From Chitinophagaceae bacterium (GTDB lineage Bacteria > Bacteroidota > Bacteroidia > Chitinophagales > Chitinophagaceae), in the NCBI GenBank assembly GCA_013140985.1, contig JABFRU010000011.1, forward strand, positions 62,001 to 126,000: 64,000 nt of DNA, in the 5' to 3' direction. The notes beneath the pieces are model-generated. The model was given only the letters and a program-made list of their open reading frames with translations. It did not search any database and was not told where the DNA came from. Shown here in pieces: positions 46,898 through 56,884 of the stretch (the first letter of the stretch is position 1; every line of letters starts with the position of its first letter). A program made the translations under genes and the position numbers.

Positions 46898-49789
46898 TTA
46901 TGGTTTCAGTTCTAATGGTATGCTGACAATAATTGTTGTTCCGCTTGCAATTCCTGCTCCATCTTTTTTATCAATCACCTGTTGTTGTATATTATACAAT
47001 TCCGCTCTTCTCCTGCTCAACTGCATCCCCCGGCTCTGGTACTCAATATGCATACTGCTTTTTAGCTGCGCTGCTTTTTCTCTCCCGATACCGTTATCAT
47101 CTATTTCGCAAACAAGGAAGCCATCTTCTTTTTTCGCCCTGATACTTATCACACCTTTCTTATCCTCTAAAAACCTTACGCCGTGTCGTATCGAATTTTC
47201 TACATAGGGCTGCAACAACATGGCTGGTACATACGTTTGGAGTACATCAACACCCGGTTCCGCATTGATCGCATAATCAAACTTATCGCCGAATCTAAGT
47301 TTTTCCAATTGTAAATAAGTGTCTAAATATTTTATTTCTTCTTCCAGCGAAATAATGGCCGCATCTGCATTGTCCATCGTACTGCGGAGCAATTCAGAGA
47401 ATTTATCCAAATATTTATCGGCCTGTTCATAATTTTTATCATAGATAAATCCTTTGATAGAATTCAGGCAATTAAAAACAAAATGCGGGTTGATCTGTGC
47501 TTTCAATGCCTGCATTTCCAGTTCAGCGATCTTTTTTTCCGTTACCACTTTGGCTACTGCTGCTTTTTGCCTTTGTTTATTTCTTTTTTGTATAAAATAA
47601 ATAATGGCGCCGAATGAAAGGAAAACCAAAATGGTCCAGAATACCGGGTTTTTCCAGAAAGGTGTTTTGATCTTTATATTCACTGTTGCCTGCTGCTCCG
47701 ATGCGGTGCCATCTCTTTTAATAGCTCTTACTTTAATAGTATAGCTTCCCGGTGATAATTCTTTGAGTTCGATCTTATCTGTCTGTTTCCACTCGCCGTT
47801 GTTAACGCTATATTTAAATATGGGAACAAAACCGGTGAGATCCACGCCTGAGAATTCAATAGTAACATCATTCTTACTGAATGGTACGGAATAACTTTCT
47901 TTCAGCTCCTGGTCCTGCCCATTAATGCTGATGCGGGTAATGAATGTAGCAATATCAGCCACCGGCAATGAAAGATTGACCGGCAAATAACTGATCCCGC
48001 CACTGGTTGCCGTATAAATAGTATCGCTGTTGAATGTTATATCATTTACCTGTTCACCGATCAGTCCATCGGCTGTACCGAAATAGGTATTGCTGTAAGT
48101 GAATTTGTCATTGACAAATCCATAGTGAATTCTGTTCAACCCTTTATTAGTTCCAAGCCAGAGTTCTCCTGTCTTATTGCAAAAAAGAGATTTACAGATA
48201 TTGCCGGGAATATCGCTACCTAATGATAATGCAGCAATGAGCTTATCATCTTTCAGCGCTAACAATGAATCTGATCCTAATCCAACCCAGATAATATCAT
48301 CGGGAGAACAAGTCATCGTGTTGACCCGGTATCCAAATGTTTTTTGCTGTGAGCTAAATGCAAACAACGAATCTTTATCCCAACGGTACAGCCCATCATT
48401 GGAGCCGATATAAACTTTACCTGATCTGTTTGCAGTAATTGAAATGACTCTTTTGACAATGCTGTCCGTATATTTTTCTGTGTTGATATTATACTTTGAT
48501 GCCAGCGAGTGAGTGCCCATCGCCAATATGCTGTCATTCAGCAGCACGGCGGTTTTGGAAGCCTTGTTTTGTCCGAATGGAAATTTCTGTTTGATCTCCA
48601 ATGTTGTTCCATCCAAAAAAAATGAACCGGTTTGTGTAGATACATAAATCCCCTTTGAAGTATTGATGATCTTTCTTACCCATGCATCAATATTCCTGTT
48701 ATCCGTCAATGAAATGCGGCGGATATTATACAGCCCGTCATAGACAAATACTTCCCCATTATTGGTACCGGCAAGGATGCTCTTTGTTTTCAGCAATGCA
48801 TTGAAGTTTTGTTGTATCTCCGGAACACTGGTAAAAGAAGAAATTCTTTTTTGCTGGATCTTTATCAACCCGTTTTCCATGGTAGAAAGCCATGTGTTGC
48901 CTTCCCTGTCCTGCAATACATTTCTTACCTGCACCTGGTTATAGACATTTTCTTTAATATCGAGAGTGGCTGTGTCAACGAGATAAGTGTTGCCGCTGAT
49001 AGATGTTATCGCAAAGCCCTTGCTGGTGTTGCAAAAAATTCTTATTTCAAAAGGATATTCTTTCTCCCCGGTATTTTGAAAATTTCCTTTGTCATCTACG
49101 GTATAAGTAAGAATGCTTTTGCTGCGAACGAGAAACACTTTATTATTGATGTATTCTGCAGCGATGAGCACTGTCTTTAATGGAAGGCTGCGGGTAATTT
49201 TTCCATTGCTGAAATAGCGAATGGTATCTTCTCCAAAAAAAAGGAATTGATCCGGCGCATATTCTACGATCTTTTGAATCACTCCCGTTTTTGCAGGCAT
49301 GAATTCTTTATAAACAGTTGTTTTCCCCTTCTTATATATAAATAAATTGCGAAGATTATTGCTGAAAGCAATACCTCCATACCGAAGCACATGTACTTTG
49401 TGTGTATTGGCGAGATCGATCTTATTCAGCTCCGGGTCTGTATTTTCATTTTCGAAGCGGTCTTTTTTCTCATTGTAATAACAGGGCGACCGGCGAAATG
49501 GAATAGACCAGATAATGCCGCTGCTGTCAATAAAAAGATCAACTGTTTCATTATCGGTCAACCCTTTGGCAGTAGTGTATGTTTCAAATTTTCTTCCATC
49601 GAAGCGGCACAAACCATTTTCTGTGGCTATCCATAAAAAACCCCGTTTATCAATAGCAGTACGATAAACTGAATTGGACGATAATCCTTCTTTGGTAGTA
49701 TAGGTTATTACCTGCGTGGTTTGCGCTTTTACCTGTTGCTGGTAAAAAAATAAAATAACAATAATACTATGCTTAAGCAGTTGTCTCAT
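46898..49789 (-). CDS. Reg_prop two-component propeller sensor histidine kinase (LytS/YehU-type His_kinase)
   Basis: TTKEGLSSNSVYRTAIDKRGFLWIATENGLCRFDGR; ALKAQINPHFVFNCLNSIKGFIYDKNYEQADKYLDKFSELLR; LQPYVENSIRHG. Confidence 0.94.
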   Translation of the reverse strand: MRQLLKHSIIVILFFYQQQVKAQTTQVITYTTKEGLSSNSVYRTAIDKRGFLWIATENGLCRFDGRKFETYTTAKGLTDNETVDLFIDSSGIIWSIPFRRSPCYYNEKKDRFENENTDPELNKIDLANTHKVHVLRYGGIAFSNNLRNLFIYKKGKTTVYKEFMPAKTGVIQKIVEYAPDQFLFFGEDTIRYFSNGKITRSLPLKTVLIAAEYINNKVFLVRSKSILTYTVDDKGNFQNTGEKEYPFEIRIFCNTSKGFAITSISGNTYLVDTATLDIKENVYNQVQVRNVLQDREGNTWLSTMENGLIKIQQKRISSFTSVPEIQQNFNALLKTKSILAGTNNGEVFVYDGLYNIRRISLTDNRNIDAWVRKIINTSKGIYVSTQTGSFFLDGTTLEIKQKFPFGQNKASKTAVLLNDSILAMGTHSLASKYNINTEKYTDSIVKRVISITANRSGKVYIGSNDGLYRWDKDSLFAFSSQQKTFGYRVNTMTCSPDDIIWVGLGSDSLLALKDDKLIAALSLGSDIPGNICKSLFCNKTGELWLGTNKGLNRIHYGFVNDKFTYSNTYFGTADGLIGEQVNDITFNSDTIYTATSGGISYLPVNLSLPVADIATFITRISINGQDQELKESYSVPFSKNDVTIEFSGVDLTGFVPIFKYSVNNGEWKQTDKIELKELSPGSYTIKVRAIKRDGTASEQQATVNIKIKTPFWKNPVFWTILVFLSFGAIIYFIQKRNKQRQKAAVAKVVTEKKIAELEMQALKAQINPHFVFNCLNSIKGFIYDKNYEQADKYLDKFSELLRSTMDNADAAIISLEEEIKYLDTYLQLEKLRFGDKFDYAINAEPGVDVLQTYVPAMLLQPYVENSIRHGVRFLEDKKGVISIRAKKEDGFLVCEIDDNGIGREKAAQLKSSMHIEYQSRGMQLSRRRAELYNIQQQVIDKKDGAGIASGTTIIVSIPLELKP

Positions 49790-49882
49790 GCATATTAAAA
49801 ATAGAAAAAGCGGGGCAGATTACTGCCGGGATTGTTTATTCGTAGCTGGTTGCTGTATATCTGCGGTAATGATTATGCCAAT

Positions 49883-50983
49883 TTATTCTTCCAGTCGTTG
49901 TGTGCAACTATATTGCGTTTTTAGAAAATCATCATAGTAATCTGCCTTTTGAAAAAGATTGCGGAAAGCATCTGCACCGTTCTCTTTCGTCATATCAAGA
50001 TCATAAATGATACAGCTTAATACGATGTTTTGTTTGACGCAGCTTAAAACAAGACCTTCTGTCCGGTAATTTTCTTCCAGCAAAAATTGATACAGCGGTT
50101 TGATCTTCGTTGCATCGGCGGGCATCTGGCAGAGATACGCATCGCCGGCAATAAAATAGTTCTCTGCGTTATAAGCGATCTTGATCTTTGCAGAACCTTC
50201 TTTCACACTCCAGTTGTTTACTCCTTCTCTTGCCAGCCTTACATCTTTGCCCAATTCTTTTAAAATTTCTTCAATGGTTTTCGCAGCGCCAACGGGTTCC
50301 ACTTCCTTTTCCGGCACTTCCGGAAGTTTTACTTCAGTGCCGCAGCTTGGACAATATTTTGTTGAATCAATATTGGAAGATGTCACTAAATAATCACAGC
50401 TGAAGCAACGGGTGGAGGCATGGCCTTTGTTGGGTAAATATAATTGCAATGCTTCCCGCAAATAATTTACCGGCAATGCAAACCCTAAATTGTCGCCGCC
50501 ACGAATGATAAACGAATTGACGCCGATGATCTCTCCTTTCATATTCACCAATGGACCGCCGCTGTTACCGGGATTGATAGCTGCATCGATCTGAATAAAC
50601 TTCAGGCCGTCACGGATGCGATCCACTTTTGATATCACACCTTGTGTGGCTGTATAATTTAATCCATACGGATGGCCAATGGCAACCACCACATCTCCGT
50701 CTTTCATTTGGTCGTATTGTCCTAATCTTACCTCCGGCAGTTCTATATTTTTTGGCGCTTCCAAAAAAGCAAGATCATGCTTGCGGTCGGTGTACCAAAC
50801 TCTTGAAAGGGCTTTGTCAAATGCTTTTCCGGCAATCGTTACTTCTGCGTTATCCGCCACCACATGGTCGTTAGTAACGATCATGTCATATTCCTTTACA
50901 TAAAAACCGGTGCCGGTGCCGCCTGATGTAGCGATCTGGATAATTGCTTTCTGGTATTGTTCTATTATTTGTTGGGGATCCAT
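49883..50983 (-). CDS. Cytoplasmic trypsin-like (HtrA-type S1C) protease with zinc-ribbon and C-terminal YbjN-like region
   Basis: MIVTNDHVV, KHDLAFLEA, INPGNSGGPLVN (H/D/S triad); CFSCDY...KYCPSCGTEV; no signal peptide. Confidence 0.83.
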   Translation of the reverse strand: MDPQQIIEQYQKAIIQIATSGGTGTGFYVKEYDMIVTNDHVVADNAEVTIAGKAFDKALSRVWYTDRKHDLAFLEAPKNIELPEVRLGQYDQMKDGDVVVAIGHPYGLNYTATQGVISKVDRIRDGLKFIQIDAAINPGNSGGPLVNMKGEIIGVNSFIIRGGDNLGFALPVNYLREALQLYLPNKGHASTRCFSCDYLVTSSNIDSTKYCPSCGTEVKLPEVPEKEVEPVGAAKTIEEILKELGKDVRLAREGVNNWSVKEGSAKIKIAYNAENYFIAGDAYLCQMPADATKIKPLYQFLLEENYRTEGLVLSCVKQNIVLSCIIYDLDMTKENGADAFRNLFQKADYYDDFLKTQYSCTQRLEE

Positions 50984-50984
50984 G

Positions 50985-52307
50985 TTACTTAGCGTCGGTG
51001 TTTAAGAGTTCCATTTCAACGGTGAATGAGTAATTGAAATTTACAAGATTGTCAAACTTCAGGTTCTGCGTTTTAAAATCCAATAATGGATATTTATCCT
51101 TCCATCGGGTTTGTATCTCTTTTATTTTTTCAACGATACTGTCCGTGTCAAATTTGTTATTCCCCGTATCGTAATACATTATTTTATAGCCCAATGCTGT
51201 AAAATAGTCCGCATGATTTACCATCATATATAAATGAAACAATTCGGTAATGGCTTTCGGCAAACTGTAAGAATACTGGCAATAAGACATCCCGTATTCG
51301 GAAATATGATTGGCAAAAAGAGGGTAATTGTTATCCCTGTACCAAAACATATTCTGGTTGGCCCCGTGAATGGAATCTGCAATGGTTTTATACTGCTGCG
51401 GCGCAACGATGGCGAATGTATATTTTGAACGGAATAAGTATTTGAAAACTTCCTCCCTGGATAATGCCTGTATCTTTTTGAATTCGCTGACCATGTCCCT
51501 GTTCTTTTCTATGACAGGCCGTTCATCTTTTTTAAAATAGATCCCTGCGATCTTTTCCAGGTCATTCAGCATTTTTCCTTCCGGTGCTATCAAATAATCA
51601 AGGCGATATATCAGTGACAACAGCATATACGCAATGCCACCGGAAAATTTATCTGCATCTACCGCTGCAATACTATCCAATGCCTGTTTGATCCATTTCT
51701 GCAGAAATTCATACTTCACTTCTTTTTCCACATCAGGAACAGAAATTACATGTTCACTGTCGGCCGATTGTAACATGCTAAAGTCCTGTACCAGCAGATC
51801 GTCCTGTTTATCGGCTTTAGTAGCTACTTCTTTTAATCCATAATATAATTTGCTGGGGCTTGCTGTTTCTATATCGCTGTCGAAACGCATACAAAGCCGG
51901 TCGCTGTCGAGAGCAAAGCGGCTATAGTATAAGCTGAAATTCATTTCCAGCAAACGTCTCATCACCGGCACAGATGGTTGAGGCATCCGGGCAAGTGTTA
52001 CTTCCGCTTTCAGTACTTCATTATTGAAATGGCCTCTTATTATCTTGGAGCCCTGGTAAAATTCAAAGCGGCCTTCGGCGCCATTGCGTTCATACACCAC
52101 ATTCTGTACGGTATCATCTCTCAGGTAATCAAAAAAAGCGTCGAAACTGTCAGTATATTTTTTCTCTTTAAAAAGATTATCGGCCTCCGTCCAGCGGTTT
52201 ACTTTAGCCAACGGTTTATTATTATCTGAGTAGCGGCCAAAAAATATATCGGGCCCGGATTTAGATTCCTCTTTTTTCTTTCCCCTTCCAAAAAGCTTAT
52301 CAAACAT
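50985..52307 (-). CDS. Hypothetical protein translationally adjacent to the HtrA-like gene
   Basis: MFDKLFGRGKKKEESKSG start; stop 1 nt before the next ORF start. Confidence 0.7.
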   Translation of the reverse strand: MFDKLFGRGKKKEESKSGPDIFFGRYSDNNKPLAKVNRWTEADNLFKEKKYTDSFDAFFDYLRDDTVQNVVYERNGAEGRFEFYQGSKIIRGHFNNEVLKAEVTLARMPQPSVPVMRRLLEMNFSLYYSRFALDSDRLCMRFDSDIETASPSKLYYGLKEVATKADKQDDLLVQDFSMLQSADSEHVISVPDVEKEVKYEFLQKWIKQALDSIAAVDADKFSGGIAYMLLSLIYRLDYLIAPEGKMLNDLEKIAGIYFKKDERPVIEKNRDMVSEFKKIQALSREEVFKYLFRSKYTFAIVAPQQYKTIADSIHGANQNMFWYRDNNYPLFANHISEYGMSYCQYSYSLPKAITELFHLYMMVNHADYFTALGYKIMYYDTGNNKFDTDSIVEKIKEIQTRWKDKYPLLDFKTQNLKFDNLVNFNYSFTVEMELLNTDAK

Positions 52308-52504
52308 GTTTGTTTTTTTGAGAAAAGGCAAGATAATAAAGAAGGCACAAGGAACAAGGGACAACTTAGGGTTCTGCCACCTAGTTTAGCATCGAATTTT
52401 GAAAAAAAGAGCTTGTTGGCAAGTAATCCACTTCTGGCCCGAAACTGTTGGCTGTAAAGCAAAAATCAGTAGTTTCGCCACAAACCAATTGACGATGAAA
52501 TGAG

Positions 52505-52555
52505 GGATAAAAATTTTCGAGCAACTTACCCTTCTGCGATGAAAATTTTTATGCC
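52505..52555. repeat. Inverted repeat ATAAAAATTTTC...GAAAATTTTTAT upstream of dnaN
   Basis: Perfect 12-bp arms at 52507-52518 and 52541-52552; shares TTTTCATCGC...GCTCGAAAA with 20637-20687. Confidence 0.8.
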
Positions 52556-52593
52556 GAATTCCATCTGGCTAAAGAACAAATAAAATTTTTCAG

Positions 52594-53709
52594 ATGAAAT
52601 TCATTGCCTCTTCTTCCTCTTTACTGAAACAACTGCAGCATATTGCCGGTGTTATTAATGCCAATACAGTGCTCCCGATCCTCGAGGATTTTTTATTTGA
52701 GGTGGAGAAAAACAAACTGACCGTTGTTGCCACCGATCTTGAAACAGTGATGAGGGTTCAACTCGACATTGAAGCAAAAGACAGCGGAAAAGTTTGTATC
52801 CCTGCCAAAATTTTAATGGATTCATTAAAAAATCTTCCTGATCAGCCGCTCACTTTTAATATTGATAAGAATTTCGGTATCGAGATCACCAGTGATAATG
52901 GTAAGTATAAAGTAATGGGAGAAAATCCGGACAATTTTCCAAAAGAACCGGTTGCCGATGATACTACTTCCTTTACAATGACCGCTTCTTCGCTGGTAAC
53001 GGCGATCAATAAGACGATCTTTGCTACCAGCAATGATGATCTGCGTCCTGCCATGACAGGTGTTTTCTTTGAGCTGGATAAAAAAGGATTACAATGCGTG
53101 GCTACCGATGCTCACCGTTTGGTTCGTTATAAAAGAACAGATGTAAAATGCCCGAAGAATGATTCTTTCATTGCGCCAAGAAAACCGTTGAATCTTTTAA
53201 AGATCGCTATTCCTTCCAATGAAGATGAAATAACCGTGAGCTACAATAGCAATCATTTATTTGTAAAGCATGGCACCACGCAGATGAGTTGCCGGCTGAT
53301 AGATGCCCGTTTCCCTGATTATAAAGTGGTGATCCCTGTTGACAACCCTTATCGTTTAACCGTTAATAAAAATGATTTTCAAAGCGCCTTGCGCCGTGTA
53401 AGTGTATTCAGTAATAAAAGCACCAACCAGGTTGCCCTCAGCATCAGCGGAAGTGAATTGCAACTGGCGGCCCAGGATGTTGATTTTAGTTTTGAAGGAA
53501 ATGAAAGAATGAAATGCCAGTACAATGGCGAAGACCTGATGATAGCTTTCAATGCCCGTTTCTTAATAGAAATGCTCAGTGCTGCGGAAAGTGATGAAAT
53601 AAATGTTGAATTATCAACTCCGACGAAAGCCGGCATCATTAAACCATCCGACCAGGATGAGAATGAAGAATTACTAATGCTGGTGATGCCGTTGATGCTC
53701 AACCAATAA
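52594..53709 (+). CDS. dnaN: DNA polymerase III beta subunit (sliding clamp)
   Basis: MKFIASSSSLLKQLQHIAGVINANTVLPILEDFLFEV; TGVFFELDKKGLQCVATDAHRLVRY; VMPLMLNQ C-terminus. Confidence 0.96.
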   Translation: MKFIASSSSLLKQLQHIAGVINANTVLPILEDFLFEVEKNKLTVVATDLETVMRVQLDIEAKDSGKVCIPAKILMDSLKNLPDQPLTFNIDKNFGIEITSDNGKYKVMGENPDNFPKEPVADDTTSFTMTASSLVTAINKTIFATSNDDLRPAMTGVFFELDKKGLQCVATDAHRLVRYKRTDVKCPKNDSFIAPRKPLNLLKIAIPSNEDEITVSYNSNHLFVKHGTTQMSCRLIDARFPDYKVVIPVDNPYRLTVNKNDFQSALRRVSVFSNKSTNQVALSISGSELQLAAQDVDFSFEGNERMKCQYNGEDLMIAFNARFLIEMLSAAESDEINVELSTPTKAGIIKPSDQDENEELLMLVMPLMLNQ

Positions 53710-53752
53710 TAGAACCGGATTTATTGGATCAAAAAATTATTAGGAAACAAAA

Positions 53753-53784
53753 GAAACTCACACTGGCTGTGGGTTTCTTTTTTT
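53753..53784 (+). terminator. Rho-independent terminator of dnaN
   Basis: GAAACTCACA/TGTGGGTTTC hairpin followed by T7. Confidence 0.75.
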
Positions 53785-54402
53785 ATGCAAACCCTTCTTT
53801 TTTATCCGATGTATGAGATACCCGGCGAAAAGCAGATTAGGAACCCAACCCAGCCATGCGACCAACCTGTACACATCCATCGGAGGAAAGACGAGTGAAC
53901 TATCAATATGATCTGCATTGGTGATAAGATATTTCCATATTCTTAAAGTGATGGCTGATAAAGTAAGCGCATAGCTGCGGATCATATAATTGCGGTGAGC
54001 TTTAAAATCTTTTTGTCTTGCTTTTATCAATGCCATGGCGGTAAAAAATATCCAGAGCAAGGCCAATGTAACAAATGCAATTCTTGATGGAATGCCGCCA
54101 TTCGCATAAAAACCCATCAGCAGTCCGGCGGGACCGGTTATCAATAGAACATTAACCACATAGATATATCCCATGCTGCGGTGAAGCTTTGGATTATTGC
54201 GCTGTATCCATTTTGAAAACTGTGTGAACCCGGCCAATAACACCCAAAGACTGGCATAGACATGAATGAAGAAGGCAGTCCGCCAATGGTCAATACCAAT
54301 ATATTGTTGCTTGATGCGCAAAAAGCCTACATCCGTATTGTATGGAATATAATTGATCGTTATTCCCGCCATCAGCCAGGTAAAAAAAGCCAGGGTGAGC
54401 AA
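53758..54402 (-). CDS. DUF2306-like membrane protein
   Basis: HVYASLWVLLAGFTQFSKWIQRNNPKLHRSMGYIYV ... AHRNYMIRSYALTLSAITLRIW. Confidence 0.85.
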   Translation of the reverse strand: MLTLAFFTWLMAGITINYIPYNTDVGFLRIKQQYIGIDHWRTAFFIHVYASLWVLLAGFTQFSKWIQRNNPKLHRSMGYIYVVNVLLITGPAGLLMGFYANGGIPSRIAFVTLALLWIFFTAMALIKARQKDFKAHRNYMIRSYALTLSAITLRIWKYLITNADHIDSSLVFPPMDVYRLVAWLGWVPNLLFAGYLIHRIKKKGLHKKRNPQPV

Positions 54403-54493
54403 AAGGCCCGCATTCCAAATATTTGTGTGCCGTAAAATTTGTCTTACTTTTAAAATGAATATTTCTCTTCCTTACAAATTTAAACCATTCACC

Positions 54494-55270
54494 ATGAGAA
54501 AACTTTTGTTCGCACTGCTGGCTGCTTCGTTACTGATCGCCTGCAACAATGATAAGAACAAAGATGGCTCCGAAAGCAAATCGGCCACTGAAAAAACAAA
54601 TGAAACATCCGCTCCTGTCAAAGAATCAAACCTGGCTGCTCTGCAGGCCGCTTCAAAACCTTATGAAAAAATGCTGGGGTCTTTCGTCGGAGCTTTTGGC
54701 GACAACAGGATAACCATGCTTATCACCACTATTGCAGCTGATTCTGTAGTGGGCCGCACCATTGTAGGTGGAAACGACCGGCCTTTCAAAGGAACATTCA
54801 GTAAAAACGGAACCGTATTCAGTTTCGATGCCAAAGAACCGGGCGATCACAAGGACGATGGCGTATTTAAATTTACCATTGATGAAACAAAGCCGGATAT
54901 GGTAGCTGGTACATGGAAAGCTAACGATACAAAAAGATCAGCGAAAGAATACAGCCTTAACAGAAGGAAATTTGAGTACAAAGCTGATGCAGGAACATTT
55001 CCTGAAGCATCCCAACGCCTGCTTAAAGCCGATGATGTGGACAATATGATGAAAGAGGACCTGGAATTTATGCGGAATGAGATATTTGCCCGTCATGGTT
55101 TTTGTTTCAGCAGCAAAAGTCTGCGCCAGCGCTTTGAAATGGAAGACTGGTATATACCCAACACGGTTGACATCAAAGGTTTTTTGACAGACATAGAAAA
55201 AAAGAATATAGAACTTATCAAGCGATATGAAAAATATGCGGATGAGTATGGAGATGAGTATGGCAGGTAA
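54494..55270 (+). CDS. YARHG domain lipoprotein
   Basis: Lipobox LLIACN; DLEFMRNEIFARHGFCFSSKSLRQRFEMEDWYIP. Confidence 0.9.
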   Translation: MRKLLFALLAASLLIACNNDKNKDGSESKSATEKTNETSAPVKESNLAALQAASKPYEKMLGSFVGAFGDNRITMLITTIAADSVVGRTIVGGNDRPFKGTFSKNGTVFSFDAKEPGDHKDDGVFKFTIDETKPDMVAGTWKANDTKRSAKEYSLNRRKFEYKADAGTFPEASQRLLKADDVDNMMKEDLEFMRNEIFARHGFCFSSKSLRQRFEMEDWYIPNTVDIKGFLTDIEKKNIELIKRYEKYADEYGDEYGR

Positions 55271-55281
55271 AATTGAATTGA

Positions 55282-55989
55282 ATGGCAGAAGAATTTCTAT
55301 TATTTCATAAATTTCCGGACGAAGACAGCGCCAAAGATTTTGCTGTCGATCTTGAAAAAGTTGGCATTGTGTATAAGATAGAGACTGTGCCCTCTTTCAT
55401 GGATTCGAATATTATGGGTGCGCTGGCAGATTCCTATTTTATTGTAAAAATTCCTTCTTCTGATTTTGAAAAAGCCAATACTGCGCTCCGTGAATATTAC
55501 AAAAATTTCATTGAGACGGTTGATAAGGATTATTATCTTTTTAATTTCTCCCATACAGAATTACTTGAAATCATTGCCAGGCCTGATGAGTGGGGTTATT
55601 TTGATTACCAATTAGCGCAAAAGATACTGGCTACCCGGGGTACACCCGTTAATGAAACGACAATGACTCGTTTGAAGGAATCAAGAAAGATAGAATTGGC
55701 TAAACCCGAAAAAGATCAGTGGTATTTACTTGTTATTGGTTATATTATAATTGGCCTCGGCTTTTTATATCATTTCAGGCCGGGTGGTTTTGTATTATCA
55801 TCGTATGGTGTTGTATTTTCCTTTTTGATCGGCTCAATATTAGCCTTCCATAAAAAACTTTTACCTGATGGATCTAAAGTATATTCTTATAATAAAGAAA
55901 CCAGGCAGCATGGAAAAATAATTATAGCCTTATCTATCGTTGTTCTGTGTTTTACGGTGGCCGACTTTATAATATTTAACAATGAATAA
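55282..55989 (+). CDS. Hypothetical membrane protein (DUF2007-like N-terminus)
   Basis: FHKFPDEDSAKDFAVDLEKVGI...; two C-terminal TM segments. Confidence 0.6.
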   Translation: MAEEFLLFHKFPDEDSAKDFAVDLEKVGIVYKIETVPSFMDSNIMGALADSYFIVKIPSSDFEKANTALREYYKNFIETVDKDYYLFNFSHTELLEIIARPDEWGYFDYQLAQKILATRGTPVNETTMTRLKESRKIELAKPEKDQWYLLVIGYIIIGLGFLYHFRPGGFVLSSYGVVFSFLIGSILAFHKKLLPDGSKVYSYNKETRQHGKIIIALSIVVLCFTVADFIIFNNE

Positions 55990-56023
55990 TAGCAACTGAT
56001 TTCCTTCGTATCTTTTCAACTGA

Positions 56024-56860
56024 TTGTTTTCTATGTGGGATAATATTATCAATTATTTTCAAACACTGGAAGAAAGACCATTGGAACGAATGGCTTTTTT
56101 GGTCGGCGGTCTTCTATTCTTTTGGATACTGGAAGGCGCTATTCCATTATTAGGTTTACGTTTCAGAAAAACAAGGTTGCGTCATGCCGGGGTGAATTTT
56201 GGATTGACAGTTATCCACCTTATCATTCATACTTTTCTCGCTATTATTATTGTGTTGATCAGCGATTGGTGTGCTGCCAACCAGTTTGGCCTGGTTCATT
56301 GGTTTGAAACGGGAATTCTTGCAACTATTCTGATCACCATTTTTGTTGTTGATTTTTTTGGCGGCTGGCTGGTGCATATCACCGAGCATAAATGGAAACT
56401 GCTCTGGCGTTTTCATGTAGTGCATCATGCGGATACGAATGTGGATGTAACTACCGGGCTGCGCCACCATCCGGTTGAAAGTGTGTTAAGAGGTGTTTTC
56501 TTTTTCATGGGCATTCTTGTTACCGGTGCGCCAATGTTTGCTGTAATGATCTATCAAACCATATTGGTTTTCTTTACTGAATTTGAACACGCCAATATCA
56601 GTTTGCCTAAATGGCTGGATAATGCGATGAGTTATATTTTTATTTCTCCCAATATGCACAAAGTGCATCATCATTGGAAACAACCTTATACAGACAGTAA
56701 TTATGGCGCTATTTTTTCTATCTGGGACCGTTTGTTTGGTACGTATAAATTTCTTGAGCCCAAACAGCTTCGCTATGGAATTGACAAAGATTACCCGGAT
56801 GAAAAAGATGAGGACTTTTTACTCTTGCTGAAAAAACCATTTCAAAAAACGGATCCCTGA
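56024..56860 (+). CDS. Sterol desaturase/fatty acid hydroxylase family protein
   Basis: Histidine boxes HITEHKWKLLWRFHVVHHAD, HHHPVE-type LRHHPVES, NMHKVHHHWKQPYTDSNYGAIFSIWDRLFGT. Confidence 0.92.
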   Translation: MFSMWDNIINYFQTLEERPLERMAFLVGGLLFFWILEGAIPLLGLRFRKTRLRHAGVNFGLTVIHLIIHTFLAIIIVLISDWCAANQFGLVHWFETGILATILITIFVVDFFGGWLVHITEHKWKLLWRFHVVHHADTNVDVTTGLRHHPVESVLRGVFFFMGILVTGAPMFAVMIYQTILVFFTEFEHANISLPKWLDNAMSYIFISPNMHKVHHHWKQPYTDSNYGAIFSIWDRLFGTYKFLEPKQLRYGIDKDYPDEKDEDFLLLLKKPFQKTDP

Positions 56861-56884
56861 TCTTCCACCTGCTAAATTTTTGCT

